From Ctena decussata (lineage: Eukaryota; Mollusca; Bivalvia; Lucinida; Lucinidae), in contig OZ022515.1 of the NCBI GenBank assembly GCA_963989385.1, forward strand, positions 7,286,803-7,350,802: a stretch of 64,000 nucleotides of DNA, in the 5' to 3' direction. Positions within the stretch are counted from its first letter, which is position 1. The number at the start of each line of letters is the position of its first letter. The notes under the pieces are model-generated. The model made no database searches. It was not told the origin of the DNA and saw only the letters and a program-made list of their open reading frames with translations. The position numbers and the translations under genes were made by a program. This document shows positions 1 through 11,639 of the stretch, piece after piece.

Positions 1-118
1 CTTGTCGAATGGTCTCGTATTTGCCTCGCATGAATTGTTCTCCTTGTGCCAAGTTTATCGCCCGTTTGTCCTCTATAAAACTCTTAACAACCATTTCATC
101 TTATGACATAAATTACAG

Positions 119-2721
119 TTTTAGCTCACCTGAGCCGCAAGCTCCGGGGGGGGGGGGGGGGCTTATAGGGTAGACAGGCTCCGTCGTCCGTACACACTTT
201 CAAACGACTTCTTCTCTGAAACCACGTGGCTGATAGTAGTAAACAAATTTCATATGTAGTCTCCAGGGCTCGGAAGAACGAAGAATTGTCAAAATGGTCC
301 TGGTCACACGACCAACATGGCCGCCTTATCCATATATGGTGGAAGCCTTAAAAAAATTCTAGTCAAGAGCCAATAAGCCGATGGCCTTGAAACTTAGTAT
401 GTAGCACTACGACCATAAGTTCTACCAAAAGTATTAAAATCATGACCTTAGCTTTACCTTGACCTGTATTAAGATAAGGTCAATCTTGCTTTCTTGTGTA
501 TATATATACGGCACATTCAAATATGAGGAAATGCTAGAAAATAAGATTTTATAGAAAATATTGAAGACATTGTCCTAATTATTGGTCATTTTAATGAGTA
601 CATGAATATCTATGAGTACAAAAGGTTACTGTCATTCTTTGACCTTTGACCCAGGATTCAAATTTTGACAATTTCAAATATCTGCTCTAAAAGTAAAAAG
701 TATGCAAAGACCAGGAACTGAAACAATCAAAATCCAAATCCAGCCCTCAAACCATAGTTGGAAACAACTAAGATTACAAATAATCAAGATACAGAGAACA
801 TATGGCCAACCGAGTGAGCAGCTTGTTCCCAAAAGGTGGCCACTCAGCAACCCAAACCGAACCAAAAATAATAAGAACATACATAAGGTAAAACATCACA
901 GAAACTCTGACACCAAAAACAGGCAACAGAGAACCACAACAGAACTACCGCCTTGGAACGGTCAGTAATGAATTACTGGGGGGCTTAAATCGATTTTACA
1001 GGCCCAACCTCACCCTCAGTTTCTGAAGTGGTACAAAACATTTAGTTGGTTGTTCGGTTCGCATGATAACCCTCTAACTCGTCAATGAATCATCACGGTA
1101 AACACATAAATCAAATTTCAACACCATGAAGAAGCAAAGACTCAACAGATACAACGGGCCGTCTGACAGGTGGAGATCCCTATCCTGCCAAACAACCCCA
1201 CTGGAAATCTGAAGCAAAAGAAGGTCACCAGTTGAGCCCCGGTGGACCAAGCAACAGACAAAAAAGCCACTGGGCAAGTTGTAACCAAATTTCATATAGA
1301 TACTCCAGGGGCATAGGGAACTAAATTTATTCAAACGGTCTTGGTCACATGACCAATCTGGCTGCCATGTCCATATATGATAAAAGATTTAAAAATCTGC
1401 TCCTCCAGAGCCGCATGACTGATAGTCTTGAAACTTGACATGTAACATTGGGTACTTGAGTACTCCCAAGATTTTACAGCAAATATGAGAAACTGTTAGA
1501 ACATGAGATTTGATTTAAAGTTTTGAAGATTTTGGCCTATCATCTGGTATCTATAGATGTCTTAATGAGTACAAGAAGGTTTACTGTCAGAAAATATTTA
1601 TGGGTACAAGAGATCAAGGTCATTCTTCGACCTTTCACCCAAGGCTTTCCTAATTTGACAATTTTAAACATTTCCTCAAATGTCACACTGCCAATTTACA
1701 CCAGATTCCATATAGAGCTTCCAGGGGCTCAGGGAACGATGATTTATTCAAACTGGTCTAGGTCACATGACCAACATGGCCGCCATGCTCGTATATGGTC
1801 AAAGCTTTGAATATCTCCTTCTCCAGAACCTCCGGGCTGATGGCCTTGAAATTTAGCATGTAGCATTGGGGACTTAGGTACTACCAAACTTGTTCAGTTG
1901 AAGCCCTTGGGTTGACCTAGACCTATTTTACACCGAAGTCAAATATGGTAAAATGCACGATCAGAAGATTTCATTGAAAGTTTCGAAGATTTTGGCCAAA
2001 ACATTGATATGTGCAGACGTCTTAATAAAAACATAAAAAAATGCGTACAAGAAGTCAAGGTCATCAGTCGACCTTTGACCCAGGACTCTCATAGTTTGAC
2101 AATCTCAAACGTCTGTACAAACGCCACTGAGCCAATGGTAACCAAATGTTGTATAGAGCCTATGTCTAGCTCACATTACCCACATTGCAACCATGCTTAT
2201 ATATGATAAAAACCTTTGAAAATCTTCTCCTCCTGAACCAATTGACCGATGTCATTGAACATAAGTGCGTAGCATTAGGTACTCAACTAATACCAAGATT
2301 GTTCAAATGGTGACCTTTGGTTGACCTTGACCTTATTATAACAAGGTCAAATATGAAAAGACTTGAACAAAAGATTTCATAGAAAGTTTTGAAGATATAG
2401 GCCTAAGATTTTTCAAATGATGATCTTTGGTTGACTTTGCCTTTTTTATGGCAAGGTCAATTTAGCTCACTGGTGCTTTATATTGGAAAATGCTTAAATA
2501 TAAGTGTGCATGGAACTTGTTGAAAACTTTGGTGCAGGTGTTTATAGAAACAGCCAAAGAAATTTGTACATGAACATTCTTTAGCAATAGAGGTTAAGGT
2601 GATTCTCCTATTTTGAGACTTTCAAACTTTCAGGTTTGTTCAAATGATGACCCTAGTTTAGTTTGACCTTTGATATTTTTTACGCAGGTGAGCGATTCAG
2701 GGCCTCACGTCCCTCTTGTTT
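119..2721. mobile_element. Long TIR element with AGCTCACCTG / CAGGTGAGC ends
   Basis: The left end reads TTTTAGCTCACCTGAGCC and the right end reads GCAGGTGAGCGATTCAGGGCC followed by CCTCTTGTTT, so the termini are inverted. A poly-G run (about 145-161) and a CCGTCGTCCGT stretch follow the left end. The interior is made of degenerate units of roughly 410-480 bp. They are marked by a recurring GGTCACATGACCAACATGG block (near 292, 1346 and 1763) and by an AAGATTTCATAGAAAGTTTTGAAGA-like block (near 530, 1500, 1960 and 2370). Elements with these ends are common in bivalve genomes. No transposase reading frame is visible, so it appears non-autonomous. The short ORFs inside are chance frames. Confidence 0.65.
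683..1265. other. Possible insertion within the AGCTCACCTG element
   Basis: The internal unit is broken after the CAATTTCAAATATCTGCTC segment (about 683) and resumes with GCCACTGGGCAAGTTGTAACC near 1250-1270. The roughly 580 bp between is A-rich and matches no other unit of the element. No terminal repeats or target duplication could be recognised. The 88-residue ORF inside has no recognisable domain. Confidence 0.3.
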
Positions 2722-2915
2722 ACTTCAGAAGTTATATTTTTGTTAACGTAAAGTACTTTGTCACTTAAATACCAATAGTTAACCTAATCTAAGCATGCAC
2801 AAAGCCCGCCATTCGGACGGATACATTTTGTTTCCATAGACGTTGTGCTTGCCCAATAATCTTTAATTTAGCTCTAGTTGTATGTGTCTTGAGGTTTGTA
2901 GGTTGGCGTTTACAT

Positions 2916-3365
2916 TTTAGCTCACCTGAGCCGAAAGCTCCGGAGGGGATTATAGTATGTGCAGGCTCCGTCGTCCGTCGTCCGTCCGACCGCCCGTCCA
3001 CAATTTCAAACGACTTCTCCGCTAAATCCACAGGGCTAACTGTAACCAGAATTCATATGTAGCCTCCAGGAATCATGGGAAAGAAAAGCCCTGGTCATAC
3101 GACCAGCATGGCCGCCACGCCCATAATATGGTAAAAACCTAAAAATCATTTCTTCTCCAGAACCAATTAACCGATGGCCTTGAAACTTGATGTGTAGCAT
3201 TGAGTACGTAAGTACAACCAAGATTGCTCAAAGAGTTACCCTGTGTTGAACTCGAACGTTTTTACGGCAAGGTCAAATTTGCGTTCTGGTGATTTAATGT
3301 GGGGAAATGCTAAAACTTAAGATTTCATAGAAAGTTTTGAAAATTTCGGCCTAAAATTGGTATAT
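2916..3365. mobile_element. Truncated second copy of the AGCTCACCTG element
   Basis: It starts with the same TTTTAGCTCACCTGAGCC terminus, followed by the CCGTCGTCCGTCGTCCGTCC stretch, the CTGGTCATACGACCAGCATGG block and the AGATTTCATAGAAAGTTTTG block. It breaks off near 3365, where TACGAGGGATGATCC begins; that string resembles the TACGAGGG termini of mariner-like elements. The right terminus is missing. Confidence 0.55.
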
Positions 3366-3880
3366 ACGAGGGATGATCCAGCAATTCGTGGTTACAGTCC
3401 ACAAAGTCTTTCAAAACGTTACCAATGCTTTTCTACATATGACTGAATAATTTCTCAAAATATCTGGTAAATTCAGTGAATATTGGTTTGGAATCTACGT
3501 TTGAATATACCAGAGTTTGTCTACGCGGCGTACTCCAAACTTTTAGCAGAAATGCCAAATTTCATTTTAACATAACAAAATATATTTGTTATCCTTAACA
3601 TTTCAGCAAAAAGCTTCAGTCAAGAACTAAGGTAGCTTTTCCCGATTTCCAACGATATGAATCTTCAATAACTACTGGCGTGTGACCCTTTTGTGCCACT
3701 ACGTTTCTTGTTCAAAGAAGTTTCTTGGAAAAAATGTATATGTATGATAAGATTTGGAGAAATAAATGGATGGGTAACTTGTGATTTTACATTTTTTTTA
3801 AAAGTATTTCAGTCAAATCAGGAAGATGGGTGTGTGATAATGAAAGGCTGTGTGCAAAGTATCCCCATTTAAAATTGAAA
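3366..3880. other. No gene recognised
   Basis: Apart from the TACGAGGGATGATCC start, which may be a mariner-like terminus, nothing coding or repetitive could be recognised here. Confidence 0.3.
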
Positions 3881-3884
3881 AGAT

Positions 3885-3966
3885 TCCCGCCTACAGAGGG
3901 GCTTGGATCCGGGACCGCTATATTGGCAGGTCAGCACTTTACCTACTGAGCTACCGGGGCTTCTGG
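3885..3966 (-). repeat. tRNA-derived SINE head
   Basis: Read on the - strand, the segment has a tRNA-like A box (CCGGTAGCTCAGTAGGTAAAG) and a degenerate B box (GGTCCCGGATCCAAGCC), about 75 nt in all. It looks like the 5' head of a tRNA-derived SINE. Acceptor pairing is poor and the following sequence is not tRNA-like, so it is not called as a tRNA gene. Confidence 0.5.
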
Positions 3967-4504
3967 CTACATGCATAAATGGAGAGATAATCATTAACAG
4001 CACATACTTCCTCAACATGTTGCCTAAGCGCTTTCGCCTTTCGGATTTATCAGAGGTTTCAAACATAATAAAAATGAAACAAAAGGCAAAAATGTATATT
4101 TCAAAAAAGAAATCAGAACACAAAAGATGAACAAAACAATCCCCTTTGCGGAAACCATGTAGGTCAAGTTATAAAACTAATATGGCTGACTACGCCTCAA
4201 TGTTATGCAACTGTCTTGTACATTCAGAAATGAACACAACGCTACAACGATCAAAGTATGAAACATGTATATCTTCAGGAGTCAGGTCTCGCAGTGTTGC
4301 AGTTCGTGAAACCGTGAAACTGCCTTTAAACTAAAGTATTTTTTATGGGTTGTTAGTTGAATTAGATCCAATAGCCCCCGGAGATTTCAATAGAAAAAGT
4401 CCCCAGATACCACACTTTCCGTCCTAAACAAAGAGAAGAACAAGACTTCCGCACCTGTATTGCGCTTCCACAATACTAAAGACTATAATTAAAAAGAATG
4501 TGTA

Positions 4505-5443
4505 TGAGAAATGGACAAAATGCTAGGGTCAACACAATTTTGGATGTAAAATTTTACTAAGTCAGAAGAGCATACAATAAAGGTTAAGGGTAGGAATAAC
4601 TGCAACATCCCTCATGAACACTCCAAAGAGAAACTTTACGCCAGGGGTGATGACTACAGGTATCATACTTCGAGACAAAGGACTAAAACGCTAGGGCCCA
4701 CACAATTATGCGTGTAAAATTTTGCAAAGTCAGCAAAGCATTAAAAGCATGTCAAAAGTAACTTAATTGCAACAACACTCAAGAAGATTCTAAGAAAACT
4801 TGATGCCAGATTTGATGATTCTGGGTATCATAGTTTGTTAGAAATGGACCAAACCACTATCATCAACATAATTTTGAACAAAGAATTTTAAGAAGTTAGC
4901 AGAGCATGAAAATAGGTCAAGGTAAATAAAAGAGCAACAGCCCTTGAGAACATTCTCAGAAGAAGCTTTATTCCAGCTTTGATGATTGTAGGTATCATAA
5001 TTTGCGAGAAATGGACTTAAATGCTAGGGTCGACGTAATTGTTGGTGGACAGTTTTACGAAGTCAGCAGAGCATGAAATATAGGTCAAGGGTATAAATAA
5101 GAGCAACAGGCCTTGAGAACATTCTTAGAAGAAGCTTTATGCCAGGTTTGATGATCGTACGTATCATAGTTTGTGAGAAATAGACTTAAATGCTAGGGTC
5201 GACGCTAGGGTTGACGTAATTGTTGATGGACAGTTTTACAAAGTCAGCAGATCATAAAATATAGGTCAAGGGTAAAAATAAGAGCAACAGCCCTTGAGAA
5301 CATACTTAGAAGAAGCTTTATGCCAGGTTTGATGATTGTTGGTATCTTAGTTTGCGAGAAATGGACTTAACACTAGAGTTGACGCTAGGGTCGACGTAAT
5401 TGTTGACGGACGGACGTACGGGCGGACGGACGGACGAACGGAA
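4505..5443. mobile_element. Pearl-like element: ~167-bp core array plus ACGG tail
   Basis: Five consecutive copies of a unit begin with GAGAAATGGAC at about 4507, 4675, 4848, 5008 and 5177, and a sixth partial starts near 5357. Spacing is 160-181 bp. Each unit carries AATGCTAGGGT, GTCAGCAGAGCAT and AGAAGCTTTATGCCAGG blocks. The array ends in an ACGG-type microsatellite (about 5406-5443). A core array followed by an ACGG/ACTG microsatellite is the known layout of bivalve pearl elements, which have been linked to Helentrons. The left boundary is unclear and may lie near 4365 (AGCCCCCGG). No coding sequence is seen. Confidence 0.65.
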
Positions 5444-5750
5444 TGTTTCTTGTTTCTTGTCGATAACTTCCTCCTCTGATTAGGAGAACCGCCTCTCAGC
5501 GTTGGTAAAAACGTTGGTATTGGTAAAAGTTTTTTCTGATCGTTCCCCACTGTTTAAAAACTCCTCAAATGTCTTAAGAAATTTGGATTGTGCATGTGTG
5601 CTAGGACCCATCACCATTATTATATACAGTCTAAAAAGATCATCATCACTTGACCACACACATGGACAATGGATATGCATATACGTCTATACAGGTGACG
5701 TTACAATCAGGTTTAGTATGTTAGAAAGTCTACAACACTGCACTTTTCTA

Positions 5751-6050
5751 TCAGCTACCAAGCAGGGTATTTCTCTGTACATGCAGGGTATAACACAGAC
5801 TTCGAGTTAGCAGATAAATACGGGTTGACCTTGACTCATCTATGTTTTCAGTGCACATGCAATTCATTGATGGATCCAGTATTAATCTCAACAACTCTTC
5901 ATCATTGGCACATTTAACCAATTCATGCAACGCATCAGTAAAAAACTGTCTTGTCGGCTGTAGTACATCACAATGAAGAATGAAGTGTTCTAGGCTGACG
6001 GACGGACGGAAAAGTGAACTCCTATATCGCACCTTGCTAAAGCAGGTGCG
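5751..6050 (-). pseudogene. LINE reverse-transcriptase C-terminal relic
   Basis: The - strand frame contains LEHFILHCDVLQPTRQFF and EELLRLILDPS followed by LCYTLHVQRNTLLGS. This resembles the C-terminal region after the reverse transcriptase of non-LTR retrotransposons, with its H/C zinc-knuckle remnant and conserved LILDPS stretch. Upstream cysteines are not visible and no RT domain is present, so this is a broken fragment. The clade cannot be assigned. Confidence 0.45.
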
Positions 6051-6539
6051 ACAAAAATCAAGTTTAATATTGTACGGCAAAAAGGGACACCGGCACCTGC
6101 TGCAAGCGCAGAAGGCCCTTGATTATCTTATCGTTGGGGCAAGGTTTACGGCTCATACATCCAAAGAACAAAGATAACACGAGGCAAAAGAGATACTCCA
6201 CACCTACAGCAAGTACAGAAGGAACCAGTCAGTAGACAACCAATATCGAAAAGTCATCCAAAATGCGAAAGTTCCACAGCATATGCATTCACTCAACTAT
6301 CCCTTGGAAGGTACTGAACGGTCCTATGAGGCAGTGTGTCAGCCGATTTCAGACCGTTTCACAGACAAACCCGTTAATACCGCACCTAAAAGTATCGCTG
6401 GCCTTTGTGCGGCATTGCCAACTTTTGTGAGACAGTGCCATGATACCCTCGCTTCTCTCTACCAACACTTCAGTGACGGCATGAGGACGACTAGAGTTCA
6501 ATCGCCACCATGCACTGGACAATCGTGATTTCACCCCTA

Positions 6540-6850
6540 GTCACCCGTGTTGAAACCATGAGGTTGTATTGGTATTCAGACATCGGATGCAGTAGCTCTG
6601 AATGGCGTTTTGGTAACATCCGATCTCTGAACATCATGTTCGATGTAGCAATGGGAGAAATGGCCGTTAGTCGTGGTCCTTTAAGTTGAAGTCCTCGGTG
6701 ACAGGGTTCCTCTGAAATATTCATTTCGTTCTACTAGAGCGATGGTCATACATACGTTCATTAAGTGCAAGTTTTGTTTTGCCTACATACTGTTTGCCAT
6801 GCTGAGTGCACGTGTATAGGTAGATGACATTTGAAGACTTGCAGTTTGTC
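6540..6850 (-). pseudogene. GIY-YIG endonuclease relic of a Penelope-like element
   Basis: On the - strand, about 6720-6850 translates to NVIYLYTC, then HGKQYVGKT, then LNERMYDHRSS. This order (a VIYL block, a CxxxGKQYVGKT core, then an N/E-R-x-x-HR block) is the GIY-YIG endonuclease signature found at the C-terminus of Penelope-like retroelements. A stop follows the HRSS block, and later blocks continue only with frame changes (HGFNTGD near 6540). No RT is recognisable next to it. Confidence 0.6.
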
Positions 6851-7085
6851 TATTTCCTGAGTTTTGCTGACCATTCTGATGATGATTCGACCATTTGAGT
6901 TGGTGTAAAACACAATAATTTACAAAACAATTTTCATTTTACAAGTAGAGCATCTTTTGTTACCAGAGGGCTTTGATTCCCATTTGGACTTACATCACTG
7001 GGGTCTTGGTTGAGCTTTCCGCAAACAAGAATTTCCCTTAGCTACCAATGATCTACTTTTAAAATGAAATATCAAACAAGACAAT

Positions 7086-7454
7086 TTGCGCAGTTTCTGC
7101 AATAATTTCCCGGAGAAAATCGAGCATTTATTCTGGCAATGTAACATTGTGATGGAATTTTGGGAACTTATTGAAGCATGGATATACGAAAAAAATAATT
7201 ACTTATTAAATGTTGACAAACAACGTGCGATTTTTGGCATAACAAACGTTAATGAATATACAAAGCCAATAAATTATATTTTGATTTTAACAAGATATTA
7301 TATTTATAAATGTCGCATTAGTAACAGACAACTAAACCTAACAGCATGGAAACAAGTCATACACATCGAAAAAATGATAGCGATTAAACAGGATCGTTAT
7401 AGTAAATTTATGAAATATTGGGAGAAATGGTTACAGGTTTTTGAAATAAATTGA
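7086..7454 (+). pseudogene. LINE (L1/Tx1-like) C-terminal zinc-knuckle relic
   Basis: The open frame of 122 residues starts inside a former longer protein; the first codon is TTG, not a real start. It contains FPEKIEHLFWQCNIVMEFW, which matches the C-terminal zinc-knuckle of L1/Tx1-like LINE proteins (C..C....ET.EHLFW.C....FW). One of the first two Cys is missing. The tail keeps aromatic and basic residues to the stop at 7454. No RT domain lies upstream, so it is a 5'-truncated copy. Confidence 0.6.
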
Positions 7455-7809
7455 TTTTCAAGAATGAAAACATAGATATACAATGAATAATTCCTACAGA
7501 ATTTATATCAAATATTGACACCAAAGTGTAAAGCGTGATGAAGTCGATATAATATGCACTGAATAATAGACAAGTAATAGTACAAGGGAGGTTACTTCAC
7601 TAGTTGACGTGAGTGGTTATTTAGTAGCGAAGGCCAGCCAGTTTAAATTTGTAACTGTTACTAGCGTTACAAGTATATACTGTAAAACACTTAATAGTTA
7701 CGGTTTGGTATAGGTACATCTTCATCATTTAACCATACTAATTTAGATTACTCTTTTTCTTTTCTTTTATTATATGTTTTCTGATGGACCCGGCTGTTTG
7801 GGGAATGCA

Positions 7810-7902
7810 CAGCAGGCACACAACGTCAGAATGGCGTCGTATTGACGTCGATAAGACGTCATTACCTCGCATCGACGTCATTTCAACGCCAAGTGCCTGC
7901 TG
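7810..7902. mobile_element. Small AACGTC-rich MITE with CAGCAGGCAC termini
   Basis: The 93-bp unit begins CAGCAGGCAC and ends GTGCCTGCTG, a perfect 10-bp inverted terminal repeat. The interior repeats GACGTC/AACGTC five or more times. A related element lies at 34211-34319 and a similar cluster at 59690-59775. No coding potential. Confidence 0.6.
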
Positions 7903-8261
7903 GGTGGTTAGCTCAACGAGGTCGTAGGTTAGGGACTCTTATATATGCCGGATTAAGGATGCGGATATTTCTGACTTTAAAAAATGAGCAGAGCCTTAGA
8001 ATTGCATTATTATTTTTTCTTTGATATAAAGTGACAGTGTACATTTGATGTTTTGATAGCAAACGGCGTAGCTACTTTTGAACGACGGCCATGACTGTTA
8101 ATGGTGAACCATATCCAAGTACCTTAACTCATTCGTGCCTGGTGGTTTAGTCCATCCACAAACCAGATGAGTGCATACATCATATAGGGGTGTCTTGTGT
8201 ATTTATACTTCATAAATTTTAAAGAAATTGGTAAAGAATTTATGCATACAGTGTAAACCCT

Positions 8262-8315
8262 GATCGGACGCTCCGTTCTGCGGCGTCCGACGCTCCGTTC
8301 TGCTGCGTCCGATCT
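8262..8315. repeat. Tandem duplication of a ~24-bp GC-rich unit
   Basis: CGACGCTCCGTTCTG occurs twice in tandem, followed by CGGCGTC and TGCGTCCGATC. It lies next to a relic of the AGATCAG/CTGATC-containing repeat. No function is evident. Confidence 0.45.
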
Positions 8316-9121
8316 GGGACTGCGCTGTTTGCTTGTATCCATTTGTATGAGACGATAGGCACTAATGAGCTGAGGTACATGTACCTCTTGGCAATTATTA
8401 AAATAGTCTTACCTTAAATTGCAATAATCCAGAATGTACCGCGTTGAAAAAAACAATTTTTGCTACGTGGAACTTCGTGAAATACCACACTTGTTATAAC
8501 ATGTATAAAATTGTCAATGCTCAACGAAGCGCTAAGCGCTATTCTGACTACAGTAGCACTCCATAATTAGATGTAGTTAGATTTTGTATAGTCCTTTGTT
8601 TTTCTGCTTTTTTTTCAGTCGGTAAACGTAAAATAATGTACTATGCAAAATAGGGAATCTCTTCATCACTATTTCGGATAAAACATAAATTTGTTGTATA
8701 GGATAATATACATGCATGAAAGACAGGGTATATGCCTTGATGAAAAGGAAATGGCAATTTTGTTATATTATAGTTAGAAATTTTGAAAAAGTGTATTTAT
8801 ATAAAATGTTGTATTATAGATTTAATTTGTCAGAGGAAAATAAAATAAATTATAAAAAAAAAAGAATTTCCCTTAGACTTTGCACAAACAAGAGTATCCT
8901 TTAGACTTTATGGCACCTTCTGTATACCAATATGAGCTTCTGAAAGAAAATGTATTTCAAGCGTTTTGACGACCCGATGATCCGCCAGTGTTTATTGACA
9001 ATCTCCGCGACTTTACGTAGCTCTGGATGATATGTCAGCACGAAGGGAATTCATGTGTTTGATGGTTCTGGCTTTGGCTTATAGCTTGTATATAATATAC
9101 ATGTATATATGTAGGACTCAC

Positions 9122-9196
9122 AACGAGGGCCAGTCCCTAATCGAGGGCCGGTTAACACATCGAGGGCCGAAATTTCATCACAGATCGAGGGCCGAT
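9122..9196 (+). repeat. ATCGAGGGCC word array, forward orientation
   Basis: The word TCGAGGGCCR (once as ACGAGGGCC) occurs four times in 75 bp with uneven spacers. An inverted array of the same word lies at 20283-20602. Both arrays sit beside a TATATGT-GGACT flank, so they are two copies of one dispersed element in opposite orientation. Confidence 0.55.
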
Positions 9197-9518
9197 TCAT
9201 TTTTTCCACATCAAGGGGTTAAAATTGTGACTAACGCGAGATAACGTCGCGTTGTTTTATGTGACGTCTATGTGTTTGGCGCCGTAACGTCACGCTAAAA
9301 CAAACTTTCAGCTACTCAAGACGGCTGCGACTAAAGCAGGAAAAGTTCTGTTGAGCGTCAAATATCACAAGATGTCAAGGTGAAGAGAATATTTTCTTCG
9401 GTAAAAAGAGGTATTACTATAATTCTTATCATCGTTTATCAGAATTTGTGTTCAAATACTATAATGAACGGCTCATTAAAATGAAACGCATTAATAAATA
9501 CGACATGGCTTAACAGAC

Positions 9519-9670
9519 CACAGGCGCTTGAAGTTTTATGCTATAAAATATATTTCAATGATGCCGCTAAACATCCAGGCTATGAGCCATTTTGAAGAAA
9601 TGGCCTATAGACTGCGTCAAGTTTAAAGGGTTTTGAGGCTTATTTTAGCATAGAACTTCAAGCGCCTGTG
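9519..9670. mobile_element. 152-bp MITE with ~28-bp inverted repeats
   Basis: The left end CACAGGCGCTTGAAGTTTTA pairs with the right end, which finishes AACTTCAAGCGCCTGTG; a TATGCTA/TAGCATA extension lengthens the arms. No convincing target duplication was seen. Non-coding. Confidence 0.6.
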
Positions 9671-9878
9671 ATAAGACAATAGGCCAACAAAATAGGACCT
9701 TTGAGGCCGCTACCGTTACACTACCGCTACTTCACAGTAGTGTAGCGGAGCGGAACGCAACGTCTGGAGTCGCATGACTAATCAGACCACAGGATGTTGA
9801 CGCTCTATCAATACGAAACCATTCAAAGATCTTTAACAACCAATATTATTATATTGTAATGTATAGTAATGGATAGTA

Positions 9879-10135
9879 GTGTTGTTGTTGTTGTGTTATT
9901 TTTTAACGTCCACGATAAACAGCGATGGTCGTGTCGGGACGGTCAGTTAACCTAACCACACTATTTCTGGGCAGGCTTAGACCTAAGCGGTTAACCGGTA
10001 CTAAGTGCACTTACTTTCACCAGTAACTGACAACTGCCCTTCTTGAATCAGCGGAAGGAGAAATGAAAGTAAGTGGCCGGACCGGGTATCGAACCCAGGA
10101 CATCTGGCTAATATGTCAGACGCCCTACCGACTGC
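9879..10135 (-). mobile_element. tRNA-derived SINE copy with 11-bp target duplication
   Basis: In the - orientation the copy has a tRNA-like head (B box GGGTTCGATACCCGG), a body with CTTCCGCTGATTCAAGAAGG and CAGTTACTGG, and a 3' portion with TTAGGTTAACTGACCGTCCCG. It is flanked by the duplication AATGGATAGTA at 9868-9878 and 10136-10146. This shows retroposition by a LINE machinery. The head is slightly truncated. The same family recurs at 30246, 52686 and 54239. Confidence 0.85.
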
Positions 10136-10519
10136 AATGGATAGTAAGCCTCCGAAGCTTTTGTACTGGTTCCATGGATGTATTGTCAATTTCCTGTGAT
10201 CAGATATGAAGATTGAATAAAAAATCAAATTTATAGAAAACAGATAGGCATACGTGGGACTTCATTTGGAAACAGTGATTTCAAACAATGCATTTACAGA
10301 CACAACTTCAGCTGAAACATGTTAATGATGCTGTTAGATTGCCTAATCCATTAAACCAGAAAAATTTACAGCCTCAAAGTTTCAAATATCGCCAATTCAT
10401 TTCATTTCTACTGAAACATACACTCACGCACACCTGAGCCAAAAAGCTGTATAATAACTGACCGCCAAAATATATCATAATAAATGAGTTGCAATACGCA
10501 AAATGCTGCTTTTGAATTA

Positions 10520-10745
10520 TGAGAGCAATAAAGACTAAGGCCAGCTTGCGCATCTGTATAGTCTGATCAGAGTCATACTTGTTCGCACACGCTATATTTG
10601 CTCCGAAAACCGAATGCTCTAGCTAGACTACCTGATCTGAGTCTTATCTATTTACATATACACTAAGCAGCTAATTTTGCGTGAAACGACTCATTACTGC
10701 CTTTACTGTTAAATAGGGGACCATCTCGCACCAGCTGTTGTAAGA
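10520..10745. repeat. Relic of a GATCAG-containing foldback repeat
   Basis: The segment holds AAGGCCAGCTTGCGC, AGTCTGATCAGAGTC and CTGATCTGAGTCTTA in partly inverted arrangement. It is like the core of the foldback MITE family but lacks the TGAGCCGCGAC ends. Similar relics occur near 13165, 17700, 18070, 22255, 35800 and 37510. Confidence 0.4.
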
Positions 10746-11177
10746 TGGTGACCATCGAGATTCAGAAGAGACTGGAACAGCCAATAGATAAGGTAAATAA
10801 AGCACAGAAAGGTAATGAACGGTTCAAACGACATACATAGCTGCTTTTGTTTCATTCTGTGAGTAACTAGTCTGGGAGACACCTAAACGGAATGACACAT
10901 ACACGGCCTTCTGCAAATTGGATCAAGCAGGCAGTTGCCAGTCATTTTTCACAACCACCAGTCACTTCTCACCCGCTATCAGTGACATTGTCAGTATTAA
11001 GTGCATGCGGTGAGTACTGACTGCCAGCAGTGGGCAATGACTGCTGTTCTGACATGATAAGCCCTTCGCATACAACTGCAAACAACAAACACATTCGTCG
11101 GCATGGAGAGAAAAGGACACAATAATTTTTGCGAACAGCTCAGTCACATAACCATACTTTTCTCACGCAGTCTATGA

Positions 11178-11505
11178 CATGTCAAACGTTGCATTATTCG
11201 ATATTTTTATATTTGTATTTGATTTTCTTTCATTTATTGTATTTTTTTTCATAGTTGTATTCAGTCTCTGTTCATTTCTATTATAGATTTTTTTTTCAAT
11301 TCTATAAGCGATCATTTGTATTCAATATCTGTTCATTTCTATTGTATAATTCTATATTCTATTATTTCTATTTAATAATTAATGGTATGTATGCGAAATT
11401 GTTCCATGACTATTCATTGACTTTCATTTATATTCTATATTTTTTTTCATTTATATTCTAAATCACTGTATTTGTATTGTATAATTATGATTTGCATTTA
11501 ATATT
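11178..11505 (+). repeat. Motif-saturated AT-rich repeat, copy 1
   Basis: Starting from GACATGTCAAACGTTGC, this stretch is built from variants of TTTGTAT and ATTTCTAT every 10-20 bp. It is homologous, in inverted orientation, to 19050-19338, including the non-repetitive CATGTCAAACGTTGCATTATTCG edge. The ORF seen here is a by-product of the composition. Confidence 0.6.
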
Positions 11506-11520
11506 TTCATATTTGTACTG

Positions 11521-11625
11521 TAGGGCAGCTGAAGACAGGGCAAGGTGGAAAGGGATTGTTTAGAAGTCAGCTGTGGTGCCCCAACGACCTAGTAAGGTTA
11601 TGGGATAGAATAGAATAGAAAAGTA
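11521..11625 (+). pseudogene. 5'-truncated LINE 3' end
   Basis: About 90 bp translate to the C-terminal end RAAEDRARW...VVPQRPSKVMG with a stop, followed by an ATAGAATAGAA tail. This is the same end as the longer LINE relic ending at 26555. It is embedded between two blocks of ATAGAAAT-type repeat, which may have grown from the LINE tail. Confidence 0.65.
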
Positions 11626-11639
11626 CTAAACTTCTGCTC

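Noticed and set aside
4505..5400. CRISPR array from the regular ~167-bp spacing
   Set aside because: The units are repeated along their whole length with no variable spacers, and the context is animal DNA.
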